64,000 nt of DNA, from positions 1-64,000 of the forward strand of contig SNVD02004758.1 in NCBI GenBank assembly GCA_013180625.2, written 5' to 3'. The position numbers were made by a program, and so were the translations under genes. The notes under the pieces are model-generated. The model saw only the letters and a list, made by a program, of their open reading frames with translations, was not told where the DNA came from and did no database searches. Origin of the DNA: Boswellia sacra. Taxonomy: Eukaryota; Streptophyta; Magnoliopsida; Sapindales; Burseraceae. This document shows, one piece after another, positions 46,196-57,989 of the stretch. How positions within the stretch are numbered: position 1 is the first letter of the stretch; every line of letters starts with the position of its first letter.

Positions 46196-47316
46196 AAGCA
46201 ATGCCAATGCCACATGGTTGAACATGTGGTATTCCACATGGCATTGACTTAACAAAGTCAACTGTTATTATAGTATTTTAAGCTTTTGCAATAAATATAT
46301 ATCTTTTAAATACGTGATTTATGATCCTCACTGTACCATCTACAAATATTAATGAACTCAAAATTTTCTTTCTATTTCCATTGCTACCTTAATTAATTTC
46401 TTAGGTATTTTAAATTAACATATGTATTATGACCTAGAAGCCACTCTTAGGCCTAAGAAGAGCTCCAAACATTCTAGACATCAATACCTTAATTAGTGTG
46501 TTTATCCAACAAGAATTTAACATATGTACTCTATATTTCCATATGTCTAGCAAATTAAGGGTTAAATTAGGGCTATTCTAGCTTAGAAAACAATCACTAA
46601 TTTTTTAAGTCAACACCTCAAAAGTGTTTGGTTCAGCTATATATTATATATAAACAAATATTTTAAGGCAGTTATGAGATAATAAATTTTATAAACAAAG
46701 GGATTAGAACTAAAATATTAAGGGTGTTTATTCAACTTCTTCAAGTAAAGCTTATTACAATAAATCTTTTAAGAGTAAAGCTTACACAAGTAGAGTTTTT
46801 ATTAAAAGTTATCGATTTTTGATGGAATAAATATACAAGTACTTATTAAAATTAAATGACTAAAATAGAGTTTTGTTATGGGAAAGAATAAAGTAAAATA
46901 TTTAAAATTAAATTAGAGTATGTTTGACATTTCAGAACTTTAAAAAAAGCTTAAAAAGAGCTTTTTCCAAAAGTCTCAAATTTAGGCTTATTCCAGAAAA
47001 CATAAAATAGCTTTTTTAATCCCTCATAAGCTCTTTTTAGGTGGTGACCAAACCACACAAAATAGAGTTAAAAGAGCTTTTAACATTTAAAAAAAAAAAT
47101 TGGCCAATCTAGAAGTTCAAAGAAACGTACTCTAAAAGCAAATGATCATTTATTACTTGTCATAGAATAAAATTTGAAACATGATATATCTTATTTATTC
47201 TTTATAAATATTTTGTTAAATTAATGAAATGAATGATTAGACTTTGTGATTATTTATGTTAAAACTTTGTAGACAAAAGATATCCTACTGAGCTTAAAAA
47301 TATATATAATTAATTA
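46196..47316. other. AT-rich intergenic DNA
   Basis: Contains a short palindrome (46206-46248, ATGCCACATG and partner) and repeated AAAGAGCTTTT phrases at 46950-47085. No gene recognised. The last nine bases are the Mutator-like target duplication. Confidence 0.5.
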
Positions 47317-48982
47317 GGGGCAAGATCAACATCCCCTCTAAATTACTTTTCTTTTATCAATTTATATTCCTTAGATTTATGTAGATTAATGACTAGTATT
47401 TGATTAGATGGCCAGTAAATATTAAGACATGTATTAAATGTACGTGGAATGGATAACAATTAAGTTGGGCAAATAATGATCTTTTTCTCTCTCTTTTTTT
47501 TTTCCCTCTTGTCTTTACATCCTCTCTCTCTTCTGTAATTTAGGTATTATGTAAATTATTTCTTAGACAATTTTAACATAAATAATCAATGAAAATATTA
47601 CATTTCCAATACGTACATATCAATCTATGTCATTTTCATATATATGCTCAAATGCCAGCTCCTAAGCCAAACTCCCATAAAAGAACTAGTCACCACCTAC
47701 AAGTACCAGCACAAACAGGCTAATCTAATCCAATTCTAGCAGTGCCATTATAAGTATGGATAGCAAAAAGCCTCCAATTTTTGAATCTAGCACGGGGAAA
47801 TTCCCCAAAAAAATTTTCCCAGGGCTAGGGTTGGGTTTTCTAATAACCTGGGATTAAAACCCAGGTTTTTACATTTTTTTTTTAATTCTGATAGCTGCTT
47901 GTGGTTTTTATATATTTTTTGGCATTTAACATTAGTAGAAAAATGGGTTGTAGCTCGTAGGTAACATGCTGCAAGGTTTTAGTATACAAAAGGGAAGGGT
48001 TTTGAACCTAATGTGTAGTAGTTTTCTTCTAAACTCATTAATTTTTTAAACTTTGGCATGGAATAGGCTGGGCTAGGTTGGGCTTCGGGCCTTGGACTGC
48101 TGGGCTCTTTAAAAAAAAAAGTAAGAAATGAGCTTAAATTTAAATAAGGTTAAGAAATGAGTTTAAATTTAAATAAGGGTTATAAGTGAGTATTGAAAAC
48201 TAAGGGACATGAAATTGATTTAACATAATTCTAACTTCAATTACATACCCCAAGTTCAATTCTAGGTCCCTGGCCTTGGCTTATTTCCTCGATTTTCTGG
48301 GCAATTTCCTGGCCCAGGACGTCAGGGTTTTCCAAGTCCTCGGCCTCGACCAGGTCATTTTTTCATTCCTAATTATAACGAACTTGCTTCACTTCTGGGC
48401 CCACCTGTTTATATATTGCACTCATTTCAATGATAAATATTAGTAGCTATCATATTTCAATATCCAATTAAAAATGATATGTAATTATCAATGAATTGGG
48501 AAAATTTAAAAAAAAACTTCGGATTTAATAAATGGACAATAAATAAAGAAAAATGGGATTAAAATTGGGGAAATTTTGTAATTTTAATTATATTTAATAA
48601 TAGTAAAGTATAAATGATTAAACATACCACCTTAATATAATTTTAATTCAATATATATTATTGTTTGAGTAATTTAGTGTATTTTGAGGGAATTAAGTAA
48701 TATTTCCATTAATTATTTTATTTTAAAATTGTTTAAGAAATAATTTATGCTATGCCTAAATTACAAAATAGAGATGATGTAAAGACAAAAAAAAAAAAAA
48801 GATTGGAGAGAGAAAAAGATAATTAATTTGCCAATTTAATTATTATTCATTCTATGTGCATTTAATCATTACTTTAATATTTACTTATCATGTTATCAAA
48901 TCCTAACTATTAATCTACATAAACTAAATGATATAAATTGATGTAAAAAAAGTGTAATTTAGAGGGGTTGTTGATCCTACCC
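47317..48982. mobile_element. Non-autonomous Mutator-like element (TIR-MULE)
   Basis: The left end GGGGCAAGATCAACATCCCC and the right end (reverse complement GGGTAGGATCAACAACCCC) continue as inverted repeats for about 280 bp (47317-47605 against 48690-48982). Both sides carry the 9-bp duplication AATTAATTA (47308-47316, 48983-48991). Nine-bp duplication and long inverted ends define Mutator-like elements. The roughly 1.08-kb interior has no transposase and includes GC-richer patches (47790-47870, 48060-48110, 48260-48360). Confidence 0.83.
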
Positions 48983-48991
48983 AATTAATTA

Positions 48992-49457
48992 TAAACAATT
49001 ATTCATAATCTCAAATATATCTTTTGCTATTGATTTACAATCAAAATCCAAAATATGGGAATTTAAACATGAAATTATATATTGTTAAAATTATATCACC
49101 TTGCTTGCTGAAATCCTATTAGTAATATATAAGATGTAATTTTTTATATTAAAATATGATCATAATATGGATTCAAGAGTATCAAAGTATTTAAGAGAAA
49201 TGTGAATTTGTTAAGAAAAATGGATATGGAAACGGGCCTTTGCTTAATATGTATCTCTATTTTTCTGTATTTGGCCCTTCAAAAATAGCATTATAAAAAT
49301 GAATAACATCTTGCCCTTTTAAAAGAGCATCGTAAACTTTTAGAATAGAGAAGGAGGGCACAAGAAAGCAATACAAGTGAAGTTTAATTTTCAACCTGTC
49401 CTAGGTCAAGAATATAATTTTACCACTAAGAATAAGACTCTTGCTTCTATTTGACTT
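48992..49457. other. AT-rich intergenic DNA
   Basis: Nothing recognised. A phrase TTCAACCTGTCCTAGGT (49391) recurs as TTCAACATGTCCTAGGT (50221), flanking the next MITE. Confidence 0.5.
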
Positions 49458-50154
49458 GGGAGCTAATTGTTTTTACATCTGAAGACTGAATATGACTTAT
49501 TCTCAGTCGTTTAGATATTTTAAGTTGATTGAAGAATAAGATAAAATCATATGAATAGAAAAAGCTAAAATCTTTAGCTTTTATCTAAATGTAAAAACAT
49601 TTGAATATCTATTTTTTTATTTATTTTCTAAATTATCCTTACTATTTGTATCCTTGCCCTTTTTTATAAAATTTTTCTTCTAGTTATTCACTTATCTAAC
49701 CTATTATATATATTATTCATATTTCTTTTATTCCGTATTTATTAATATACTATTACTATCATCTCAATCATATTATAAAATTAAATAGTTATATATATAT
49801 ATTCAAAATTTTTATGTCGTTTATAAGAAAATAAATTAAAAATATATTATGTTTTACTAATCACTTGCATAATTCAATTTTACATTTATTAAATTTTTAG
49901 TTGCATATGTTTATATAACTTGTAAATATAAAATATATAATGTATGTACGTATCATATATACTTAATAAATGCGTATGTGTCAATTCAACATTTTTAAGA
50001 TATTTTTATTTTAGAAAAATAAACAGCTTAAGACTTTGAATTAGATATTAGTAAGTGAAAAAAAAAACATATCATTCAGATTTTATATTCAGACCTATTT
50101 AGATGTAAGTTAAATTTTGACCTATTTAGATTTCAGATAAAAAACAATCGGTCC
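49458..50154. mobile_element. MITE (possible PIF/Harbinger or hAT type)
   Basis: The left end GGGAGCTAATTGTTTTTACA, followed by TCTGAAGACTGAATA, is an imperfect inverted copy of the right end (reverse complement GGACCGATTGTTTTTTATCT, then GAAATCTAAATA). This TCTGAAGTCTGAAT pattern is seen in a common dicot MITE family. Target duplication not resolved; the exact superfamily is open. Confidence 0.5.
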
Positions 50155-50446
50155 TTAGACTCTTTTAAAAAAAATGAAAACTACAATCCAAATACAAAAA
50201 TTTAAATCAAGTTTTTAACTTTCAACATGTCCTAGGTTATTGGAAGAATAATTCCTTATGGAACCATGTGAAAAAATTTATTATTTCAAAAACAATTCAT
50301 TATTTCAACAACAATTCCGGTTTCTAGTATTTTTTTTCTTCTTTTTCTTTTGTTTTGGGTTTGTGGCGGTGGGTGGTAAGGGGAAGGGAATTGTCATCAA
50401 ATCAATAACAAATAATCAAATTAAAGGAATATCATTATATTGAGTC

Positions 50447-50695
50447 ATGCTACAGTACAATTGTTGTACCCATACAGCAGCTTTACTATAGCATGTAAAA
50501 ATCGTAAACATATGTCTAAAAATTGTAAGCGAGTGAAAAAAAATGTATTTACAACTTTTACATGTTTTTTATGTACGACTTTTTTACATATAACTTTTAT
50601 TCATTCGTTTATGACTTTTATAATGTATTTACGATTTTTGCACAAAATGCACAGTTGCTGTACTCATACAGCAACTGTACTATTGCAAAATCCAA
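50447..50695. mobile_element. Small MITE with imperfect inverted ends
   Basis: ATGCTACAGTACAATTGTTG at the left is partly complementary to the right end CAGCAACTGTACTATTGCAA. CATACAGCA occurs at both ends, and the interior is a further AT-rich fold. Target duplication not identified. Confidence 0.5.
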
Positions 50696-51038
50696 TTATG
50701 TTAGCACTGACAATTAACTGGTTGTTGATAATTCCAATCAATTACAATTGAGAATGGAGAAGGATAGTGACAGTGACAAGAAAGTATAACTGGCCGGACT
50801 CTTTGAAGGCAACAATTGAAAGGAGCTAATACCTCTTGTTAATTTCACATTTCCCGTATTGCTTAACAACAGAAACTACTACTCGCCTTTCTTCATTAAT
50901 TTACACACGCCAACTTTGGTTTTATTAGATAGAAGAACACATTAATTAAGACAAGAAAAAGCACTTGTAGGTAGGACTCTTGGACACTTAAATGAAAAAT
51001 AGCACATTTGAAGACAAAGAATAGTGAATTTATGCTAT
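50696..51038. other. Downstream region of the jacalin gene
   Basis: AT-rich; presumably holds the 3' UTR of the - strand lectin gene. No clear polyadenylation block can be singled out. Confidence 0.45.
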
Positions 51039-52881
51039 TCAGAAATATTCCATATGAACACCCAAAGCGTCTAAGTAAACACCACTCCTTCCATGAAAAC
51101 CCACCACTTTCCCATCAGAAGTTATAGAACTGAAGGCAGTTCCGAATTCTTTCCCAAATGGTCCATATTTTCCCCTGTTTGTGTAAAAGGTAATTGCATG
51201 CAAAGCTTCAGACCCATCATTCCCCTCAGCTGTTCCATAAAATCCCATTATTCCTACAAAAAACTCCTTCGACGGCTCCTGCAGCTTGATCTTGATCTGA
51301 CCATAAAAAAAACAACATAATATATAATTGACCTTCAATATACATATATGTGTTTCTGTGTGCGTATATGATCAAGCTTAGTTTCATATTCTTACTATTT
51401 TGATGCCACCGTCTCCACCATGCTTCTTTGAAATTAACTGCCCATCTGTGGTCTTATAAATAGCTTCTATTGCATGAATTATTCTATTTCCAATGAACAC
51501 ATTAACTTGCAGGATGGCTGCAAAGACACCATCATCCCATGGTTTACCCTTGCTTCCTCCCCAAGGCCCCGGTAATCGAGGCATGTCCTCATTCATCGTA
51601 CGGTTAACCTATTTATGATCACAACATATAAAAATTAATATGCAAATTAATAGAAGAATCATGTGGAGAAAATTTCTATCTTAATCTTGCGTCTCAATCA
51701 ATGTAGAATTAACTAATGATTTCTATGTGGATCCTTTGATGATATAATGAATGATATTGTAAGTTTAAATTAAGGTCTGATCATTTCCACGTAAATTGAG
51801 ATAGAACTTGAAGATATATAATATTAATTTGAACATAAATTATGTATCGGAGAAACTTATTATGTTGTAACCTAACCTTTTGGTCCCATACGAGTTCTTG
51901 GCAGCTTGCGCTGAAGATTTTTGGCTTTATATAAACCCCAATAGCTTCAACGAATCTGCCAGCATAACCATGAAATCCAACAATGACCGCGCCGCTTTCG
52001 ATTGGTAAGTCAAAAAGAGCACTAAGATTAGAATGACCAAAGGGTCCGTAGTTGGTCCTGTTTGTATAAACCCGTAACGAACTAATAGCAAAACGACTCT
52101 CATAAGAGCCATGGGTTCCAATTATCCTCATCATAAATTCTTCAGGCCAATTGATTAAAATCTACAAATTGTGAAACATGCAAACATTCAAAAGTTAAGA
52201 AACTGCAGCTTAAATCCAATTAATTATAAAATATTAGTATTCTCTCCTAATCTGATTTTTACATTAATTATTAAAGGATATTGAACTAAGAAGCATATAG
52301 AGAATAAAGTAGATCTCAATAATACATGAATAATACTAAATCCATGAATGTATCATTACATCTTTAAAAGCTCAGATAGAGCTCAAATAAGACAATAATC
52401 CTAATTATGTTACAACTTAATTAACCGATCGAGTACTTACCTGGCCTATACCTCCTCCACCACTGCCACCAATTCTCGGCGACTGCTCAATTCTTCCTTT
52501 TTTATCATTAGCTTTGAATGTGATAGAATCTATAACGTTTCCATAATTGATTGTTATCTCTGTAATACCACCATTTGTTGGCAGGAAGAACCAATTATTG
52601 GTTCCAGAATGCTGACCCCATGGCCCAAGCTTAATGGATTGATCATCAGAGTTGGAACAATGTTCCTATATAGATATAATTAAACTAATTAAAATATAAT
52701 TATTTATATGTTAATATCTTACTATTTAATAAAATAATCAATGTTCAACATGCTTTTAGTAACAATGCACAAGCAAGCTAGGTAGCTTTGGCTCATCCTT
52801 AATTAATAAAATATTATCGAATTAAAAAAATGGAAGATTTTTTTCTAAAGTACTTACAGAAGGGTTAATACTGGAGCTCAT
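51039..52881 (-). CDS. Jacalin-related lectin, two jacalin domains, five coding exons (334 aa)
   Basis: Exons on the - strand: 52881-52858, 52665-52441, 52161-51877, 51608-51396, 51296-51039 (24, 225, 285, 213, 258 nt). All junctions have GT/AG and phase 0, and together they give a stop-free 334-aa frame. Domain 1 (residues about 18-162) starts KLGPWGQHSG and ends GRFVEAIGVYI; domain 2 (about 190-332) starts LPGPWGGSKGKPWDDG and ends GVYLDALGVHM. In mannose-binding jacalins the last beta-loop motif is GXXXD: domain 2 keeps it (GVYLD), domain 1 has GRFVE. There is no signal peptide, so a cytosolic/nuclear lectin is expected. Role in sugar binding, often stress-related, is known for the family, not shown here. 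The gene looks intact. Confidence 0.88.
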
Positions 52882-53440
52882 GCTTAGCACTTACAAAAGA
52901 CGACAATAAGTTATTCCTTGATCTGTGAGCAACAAATTAAGTTTTAGTTGAACAAGTGAAGCTATGTGTGTTCTTCAATATATGCATGCGTTTTTGGGGT
53001 TCCTTAAGATTTTCTAATAAATGGCAAAACAATGAAGTATTCTGCTACTTTTTATTTGAATAAGTAGATAATAAAAAGACAATCAAATTGTAAGATATTT
53101 TTTAAATTAATTGTTTGGAATAATTTTTTTCATTTCAGAAATTAATATATTTTACATAAAAACATAATTATTTTACGAATTATATATTAATGAAAACCAT
53201 TTATATTACATTAATTATATAATTTATCATAGCTAACTATTGAATAATCTATATATAGAAAGACTTATTGAACTTAAAAAGTTAGTAAAACATTTTGATA
53301 CAATTAATGATCTTAGCTGACAGTTTGTGTAAAAATATTTACAAAAAATAAGAATAAAAAAGAGGGGCTTTGTTTGTTCATACATATTCTTCAAGGAAAA
53401 AAAGAAAGAAAGAAAAGATAATAATAACTCATGACTTAAC
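52882..53440 (-). other. 5' leader end and leader intron of the jacalin gene
   Basis: A 3' splice site (CACAG) near 52923 would leave about 41 nt of leader before the ATG in the first coding exon. The matching donor is AAG/GTTAAG at 53440. Predicted intron 52923-53440, AT-rich. Confidence 0.55.
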
Positions 53441-53530
53441 CTTGGAATATGTTTGTCGTTGAAATCACTCGGCGATTTAGTTGAATTATTCTAATAAGGT
53501 CTCATTTGGAGGCCATTCCATATATAATAC
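53441..53530 (-). promoter_or_regulatory. Probable promoter and leader exon of the jacalin gene
   Basis: A TATA box (GTATTATATATGG on the - strand, 53518-53530) stands about 80 bases before the donor site. The region shares strong similarity with 31757-31870, including GGCCTCCAAATGAGACCT, and the similarity continues upstream (AAGAATGACTTGTGCAT near 53577). Confidence 0.55.
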
Positions 53531-53803
53531 AAAAGCAAGAGAGAAATCTAGAGAAGTATAAATTTCCTACAAGTAAAGAATGACTTGTGCATATGATATG
53601 AATTATAAGAAGACGAGTAAATTAAAATGGATTGTCCTCTAAATTAAGGAATAACTTTTTGCACGCTTGAGGGTGGAATATCATAATATGAAAAGTGAAG
53701 ATAGGATTATGAATCTCAATTATCTGAATTTTTGTTGAGAAACTAATTTTATGTAATAAACTTTCAATTAGAAGATATGATTGGAAGTAAATGGTATTCA
53801 TTA

Positions 53804-53808
<5 letters not shown>
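53531..53808. other. Upstream region of the jacalin gene
   Basis: The first 100 bases continue the promoter similarity with 31871-31930. The rest is AT-rich without recognisable features. Confidence 0.45.

Positions 53809-53857
<49 letters not shown>
53809..53857. repeat. (AT)n microsatellite
   Basis: About 24 uninterrupted TA/AT units. Confidence 0.95.
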
Positions 53858-53860
<3 letters not shown>

Positions 53861-56739
53861 GTGGATTTTTTAACGTAAATTTTTTGACACAAAACTATCA
53901 ATAGTTAGAAATTTTTGTTTAGATTTGTGTCAAAAAAAACTCCTCCCTATATATAATTGGAAAATATTACTTGCTATAGTTTTGTCATCAACACCCCTAT
54001 ATGTTTCCAAAAATACATCACTCACTACCCTTGTATAATTGCACCAATTTAGACAAAGTAAAAAAAATAAGTATATAAATAAAAATCAATGCTCACTTGA
54101 AGACAAAGTTATTCCTATATTCTTGCTATTTGTTAGGCAGATTATCAGGAATATGTCCTTAAACCATTTGATACAATGTAATCGATATGCAATAAAAACA
54201 TTTTATTAAATATTGATATGATTCTTGTATTTATATAATTAAATCTTTTGAGTTTCAAGCTTAATTGTAAAGTATCAAAGGTTCTATGATTCAGAATATG
54301 AATGGTCATTTATATATATGTGTTTTATGTATGAGACATGATACATTCATTGAATCTAAATAGTTCATAACCCATAAACAGAGGTTGGACACCTCATTTG
54401 GACAAGGTTGTTGTTTGGTGCCTTAGTCGGAATGGTGAGTCTCACATAACTTCCCATTTATGAATCATTATTGAACTTTATTTTTCCTCTTGTCAGTTTG
54501 GCACTTGGTTTCAAAATTCAGAGTCAATAGTTTACTTGAATTACCATGGTAATAATGATTCACTGATTAGAAGGTGAAATAGAAGAGTAAAGAAAATTCC
54601 GATATTCAAACAAATGGTAGAGCCCCAAAAATTAGATATCATTTCAATTATATATATGAATGTTTTATGGTGTATTGGTGTGTGTGGTGGCATTTTAATC
54701 TTCTTTTGTTTTTGGGGGGTGGGGAGTGGGGTTGTTGGGGGTTTGTGCGCGGGGCCTGGGGGCTGGGGGCTGGTGTAGCTTTGTGTTGGGTTGAGTAATA
54801 TTTCATTGGGCTTGGGTAAGATTTTATTTGTAGTTTCTTGTGTGCGCTAGTCAAAATCCCGTTCTAAGCCCCACTTAAATTAAAATTTTTAAAAAATAAA
54901 GACAAATGATTAGAAAAGACATTAGCATAAAACTCTTTCTAAACCCCTCTTGTTAATTTCAATAAATTAAAAATTTTAAATACCAAAAATTTCTAAAAAG
55001 TTGTTGGTTTAGTAATAGACAGAGACTTTCTTCTAAGGTAAATAATCTTGAATATCGCGAACATCCGTATTGTTTGAAACTTTGAATCACTTGATGTGGT
55101 GATGGGTGTTCTTGGGTGGACGATGAAAATTGCAACATGTTTGCACTTACTTATTGGCAGTGGTTGGATTGGAGAGCTATGTGGCACAATGGAAGGATGA
55201 GTTTTAGGGGTAAAGATAAGAGCAGCATAGATGAATTAGTTTGCATATTTTTAAAAGTGTCAAGGATGTGCTACGCAGTATAACATCGAATTATTAATTC
55301 AATTTTCTTCCCAGAGTAAAAAGTCATTAATTTCTAACTTTTGCTTATATTATTCTGGATAATGTTTGTAGTAGAATTAGAATAAACTTCTACAAATAGG
55401 AGAAGACCAAAAAAAGAAGCAAAGAGAGTTTTACAATTCAAATTAGGGAGGAGGTGTAAAAAGGTATTTTTGGGATAAAATGATATATATTTAAAAACCA
55501 ATTTTTTTTTCTTTTTAAATTAAGTGGCTGTTTATTTTAATCACTTAAGATTTAATAGAATTTAATACTTAATAAGATTTAAAATACGTTTGCGGCTACT
55601 GTTGCATGGTAACTTTCGGATTCTACTACTAGTTACAACTATTTTGGTGTTTGATAAACTTTTTGTAAACTGATTATCCAGGAACTTGATACTTCAAGAA
55701 TCTATTTTTATATTAGATTACAAAAGCAGGTAAGAGATAACTTTTGAAAATCTAATTTTGAAAAGTTAAAATTTGGATAGAATAAAATATCAAAATTGCC
55801 CTATAATCTATGATAATCCAAAAATGCCCCTAAATATTAAAATTAATTAATTACTTAATAAATTATAAAATTAAATCTATTTTACATTTTCTAAAATTAT
55901 TTTTAAAAAAAAATTAAAATAGTTATTGGAGCACTTTTCAACAACACAGAGTCCCAAACATACCTTTAATTTATATTACTTAATAAAATGTTTATCTTTA
56001 ACTTTTCACATGACTAAAAATAAGCGCCAAGTGGACATCTTATCTTGAATATGACATTTTTATGCTTATCATATAAAATAAATGATATTGATATTATTAT
56101 GGTGTCAATTTTAAAATTTAAATAATTAAAAAAATTAAATTATAATTTCAATTATAATAAATTATGAACCTACCTGTATAAAAGTATATATTTATTAAGA
56201 TATGAAAAATCTGCTATGCATTAAATATAATAATCAACTTACCTATTATAAAAATAGGAATCTATTAATAATATATAGAAAACCCATTATAATAAAATCA
56301 AATACATATATTTATGTAAGTAAATTATATTTTTTTATTTATTGGTTTTTCAATTTTTCAAAATAATTATAATATATCAAGATAATTTAAATATGATATA
56401 TTTATCCTTGTTTGTTATGGAAATTAAAATATGTTACCATTTAATATGTTATACATTTAAAATTAAATAGTTTACAAAATTGGTTTGAAATATCAATAGA
56501 AATAAATAATAAGCTTACCTATTATAAAAAAAAAGATCTTATCATATTTTAATATGTTAAATTACAAATATAATAATAAAAAATATAACAACTTGATAAT
56601 AAATACTATTACAAATTCACGAATTAACAAATATACCAAAAATTGTACCTTTAATAAATTAAAATAATATTAACAATTACTTTACATAATCTTGCAAATA
56701 AGAAAAATCACACACATTTTCACCCAACGCCACCACCCA
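53858..56739. other. AT-rich intergenic DNA with a G-rich island
   Basis: No gene seen. A strongly G-rich + strand island lies at 54714-54774 (runs of 4-6 G). 56100-56720 is simple AT-rich DNA with repeated phrases such as AACTTACCTATTATAAAAA. Confidence 0.5.
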
Positions 56740-57989
56740 TCGCAGATGTTAAGAAATCAATTTAACATGATCAAATTAATTATTTATTATATAGTAATAA
56801 TTAATTAATCTTTACTATAATGAGATCGATTTGTGAGTAATGTAAAGTAATGCAATCTTAGATATGAAAGAATTAGTTTATTAACCCTATTTAGGGAAAT
56901 CAATTAATAACTTGATATAACAATGGACTATTATGATAATAAACTTATGGAAAGAGTTAACCAATTATATAAATAAATAATTAATGTCATAAATTATGAT
57001 TTATCAATAATTCATCGATCAATTTCGTGTCTTATCATGTTAGATTGGAAGAATGAATCATTTGATTACTTTTTAAAGCATTTGCAAAGCCCAAACAAAA
57101 TACATGCCCACGATGTGGTTTGAAGCCGGGCAAAAGAGGCACTTTATGGACAGGCTACCACTAGCTTATAATTATTTGGTTTTTCCTGTGTGAGAAACCA
57201 TGGATTAATAAATATTGTAAGCCTTGTTGATACCAGGGAATTACAACTCCATGCCCAATATTTTAAAAATTAGCAAGAATTTTGTTTTCCATATCTATTC
57301 ATAATTTTGATTCCAAAAAATTTTATTTTCAGGAGACGAAGAGCACTAAAAAATTACCAATAACACGTAACATTTTTGCAACAAAATCAATTGTGTTGCT
57401 TATTAAATAATTTACAAATAAAAAAGTGTCTCCTCATATTTGCCCATGTTGCTAAAATTTTTGAAAGTGTCTCCTCATATTTGCCTTTGTTGCTCAAAGT
57501 TTCATTTTTTAAAAAATTTAAAAGAATTAATTGTTTATTAATTTGCAACAAAAATGTTTCGTCTCAAATTAATATTTTTACAAACACAATTTCTTTTTTT
57601 GTTGAATATGTGAATTTTGTGGCAAAATGGGTGTCCAAAATTAATACCTACTTTTCCGTAACTATATTGTTATGTTACCAATTGTAATATTCACATACAA
57701 AATAATTTGTCTCAAAATAACTTATTTCATTCCTAAAAGTTTTGAGAGATGTGGACAAAACTAGTAACATATATTTTGCAACAAAATGGTATTTTATCTC
57801 CAATCAAGCTATTTTGCAACGAAAATTTTTTTCTCAAAATGTATCTCATTCCTTGCAAAAAGACTTGTGGATTGTTGACTGCACATTTGACAACAAAATG
57901 GCATATTTGTTGCAAAATATGGCTTTTTACAATAAAATTGCATTTCGTTGCAGAAAATTTGGTTACTGAAAGTCAAATTTCTTGTAGTG
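56740..57989 (-). mobile_element. AT-rich repeat ending in a CACTA-like terminus
   Basis: Read on the - strand it starts CACTACAAGAAATTTGACTT at 57989 and carries TTGCAACAAAAT subterminal motifs to about 57360; this part matches 25390-25717. Further left, 56750-57090 resembles 24760-25200, so both locations hold related copies of one larger repeat. Opposite end and target duplication not found. A possible degenerate start CACTAAAAAATTACC at 57345 lacks a matching flank. Confidence 0.55.

Noticed and set aside
44915..46200. Target duplication for the reverse copia solo LTR
   Set aside because: Flanking pentamers ACAAC and AAGCA differ, so the solo LTR is kept but no duplication is claimed.
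46206..46248. Short palindrome around ATGCCACATG
   Set aside because: Too short and without target duplication to call an element; could be chance.
46950..47085. AAAGAGCTTTT-rich segment as a MITE
   Set aside because: No consistent inverted ends or flanking duplication could be found.
54648..55187. Open frames on the - strand in the G-rich area
   Set aside because: Short, compositionally biased (Pro/Thr/His from the G-rich island) and without any known motif.
57345..57989. Complete short CACTA element
   Set aside because: The candidate left end CACTAAAAAATTACC is degenerate and the 3-bp flanks (GAG, TAT) do not match.
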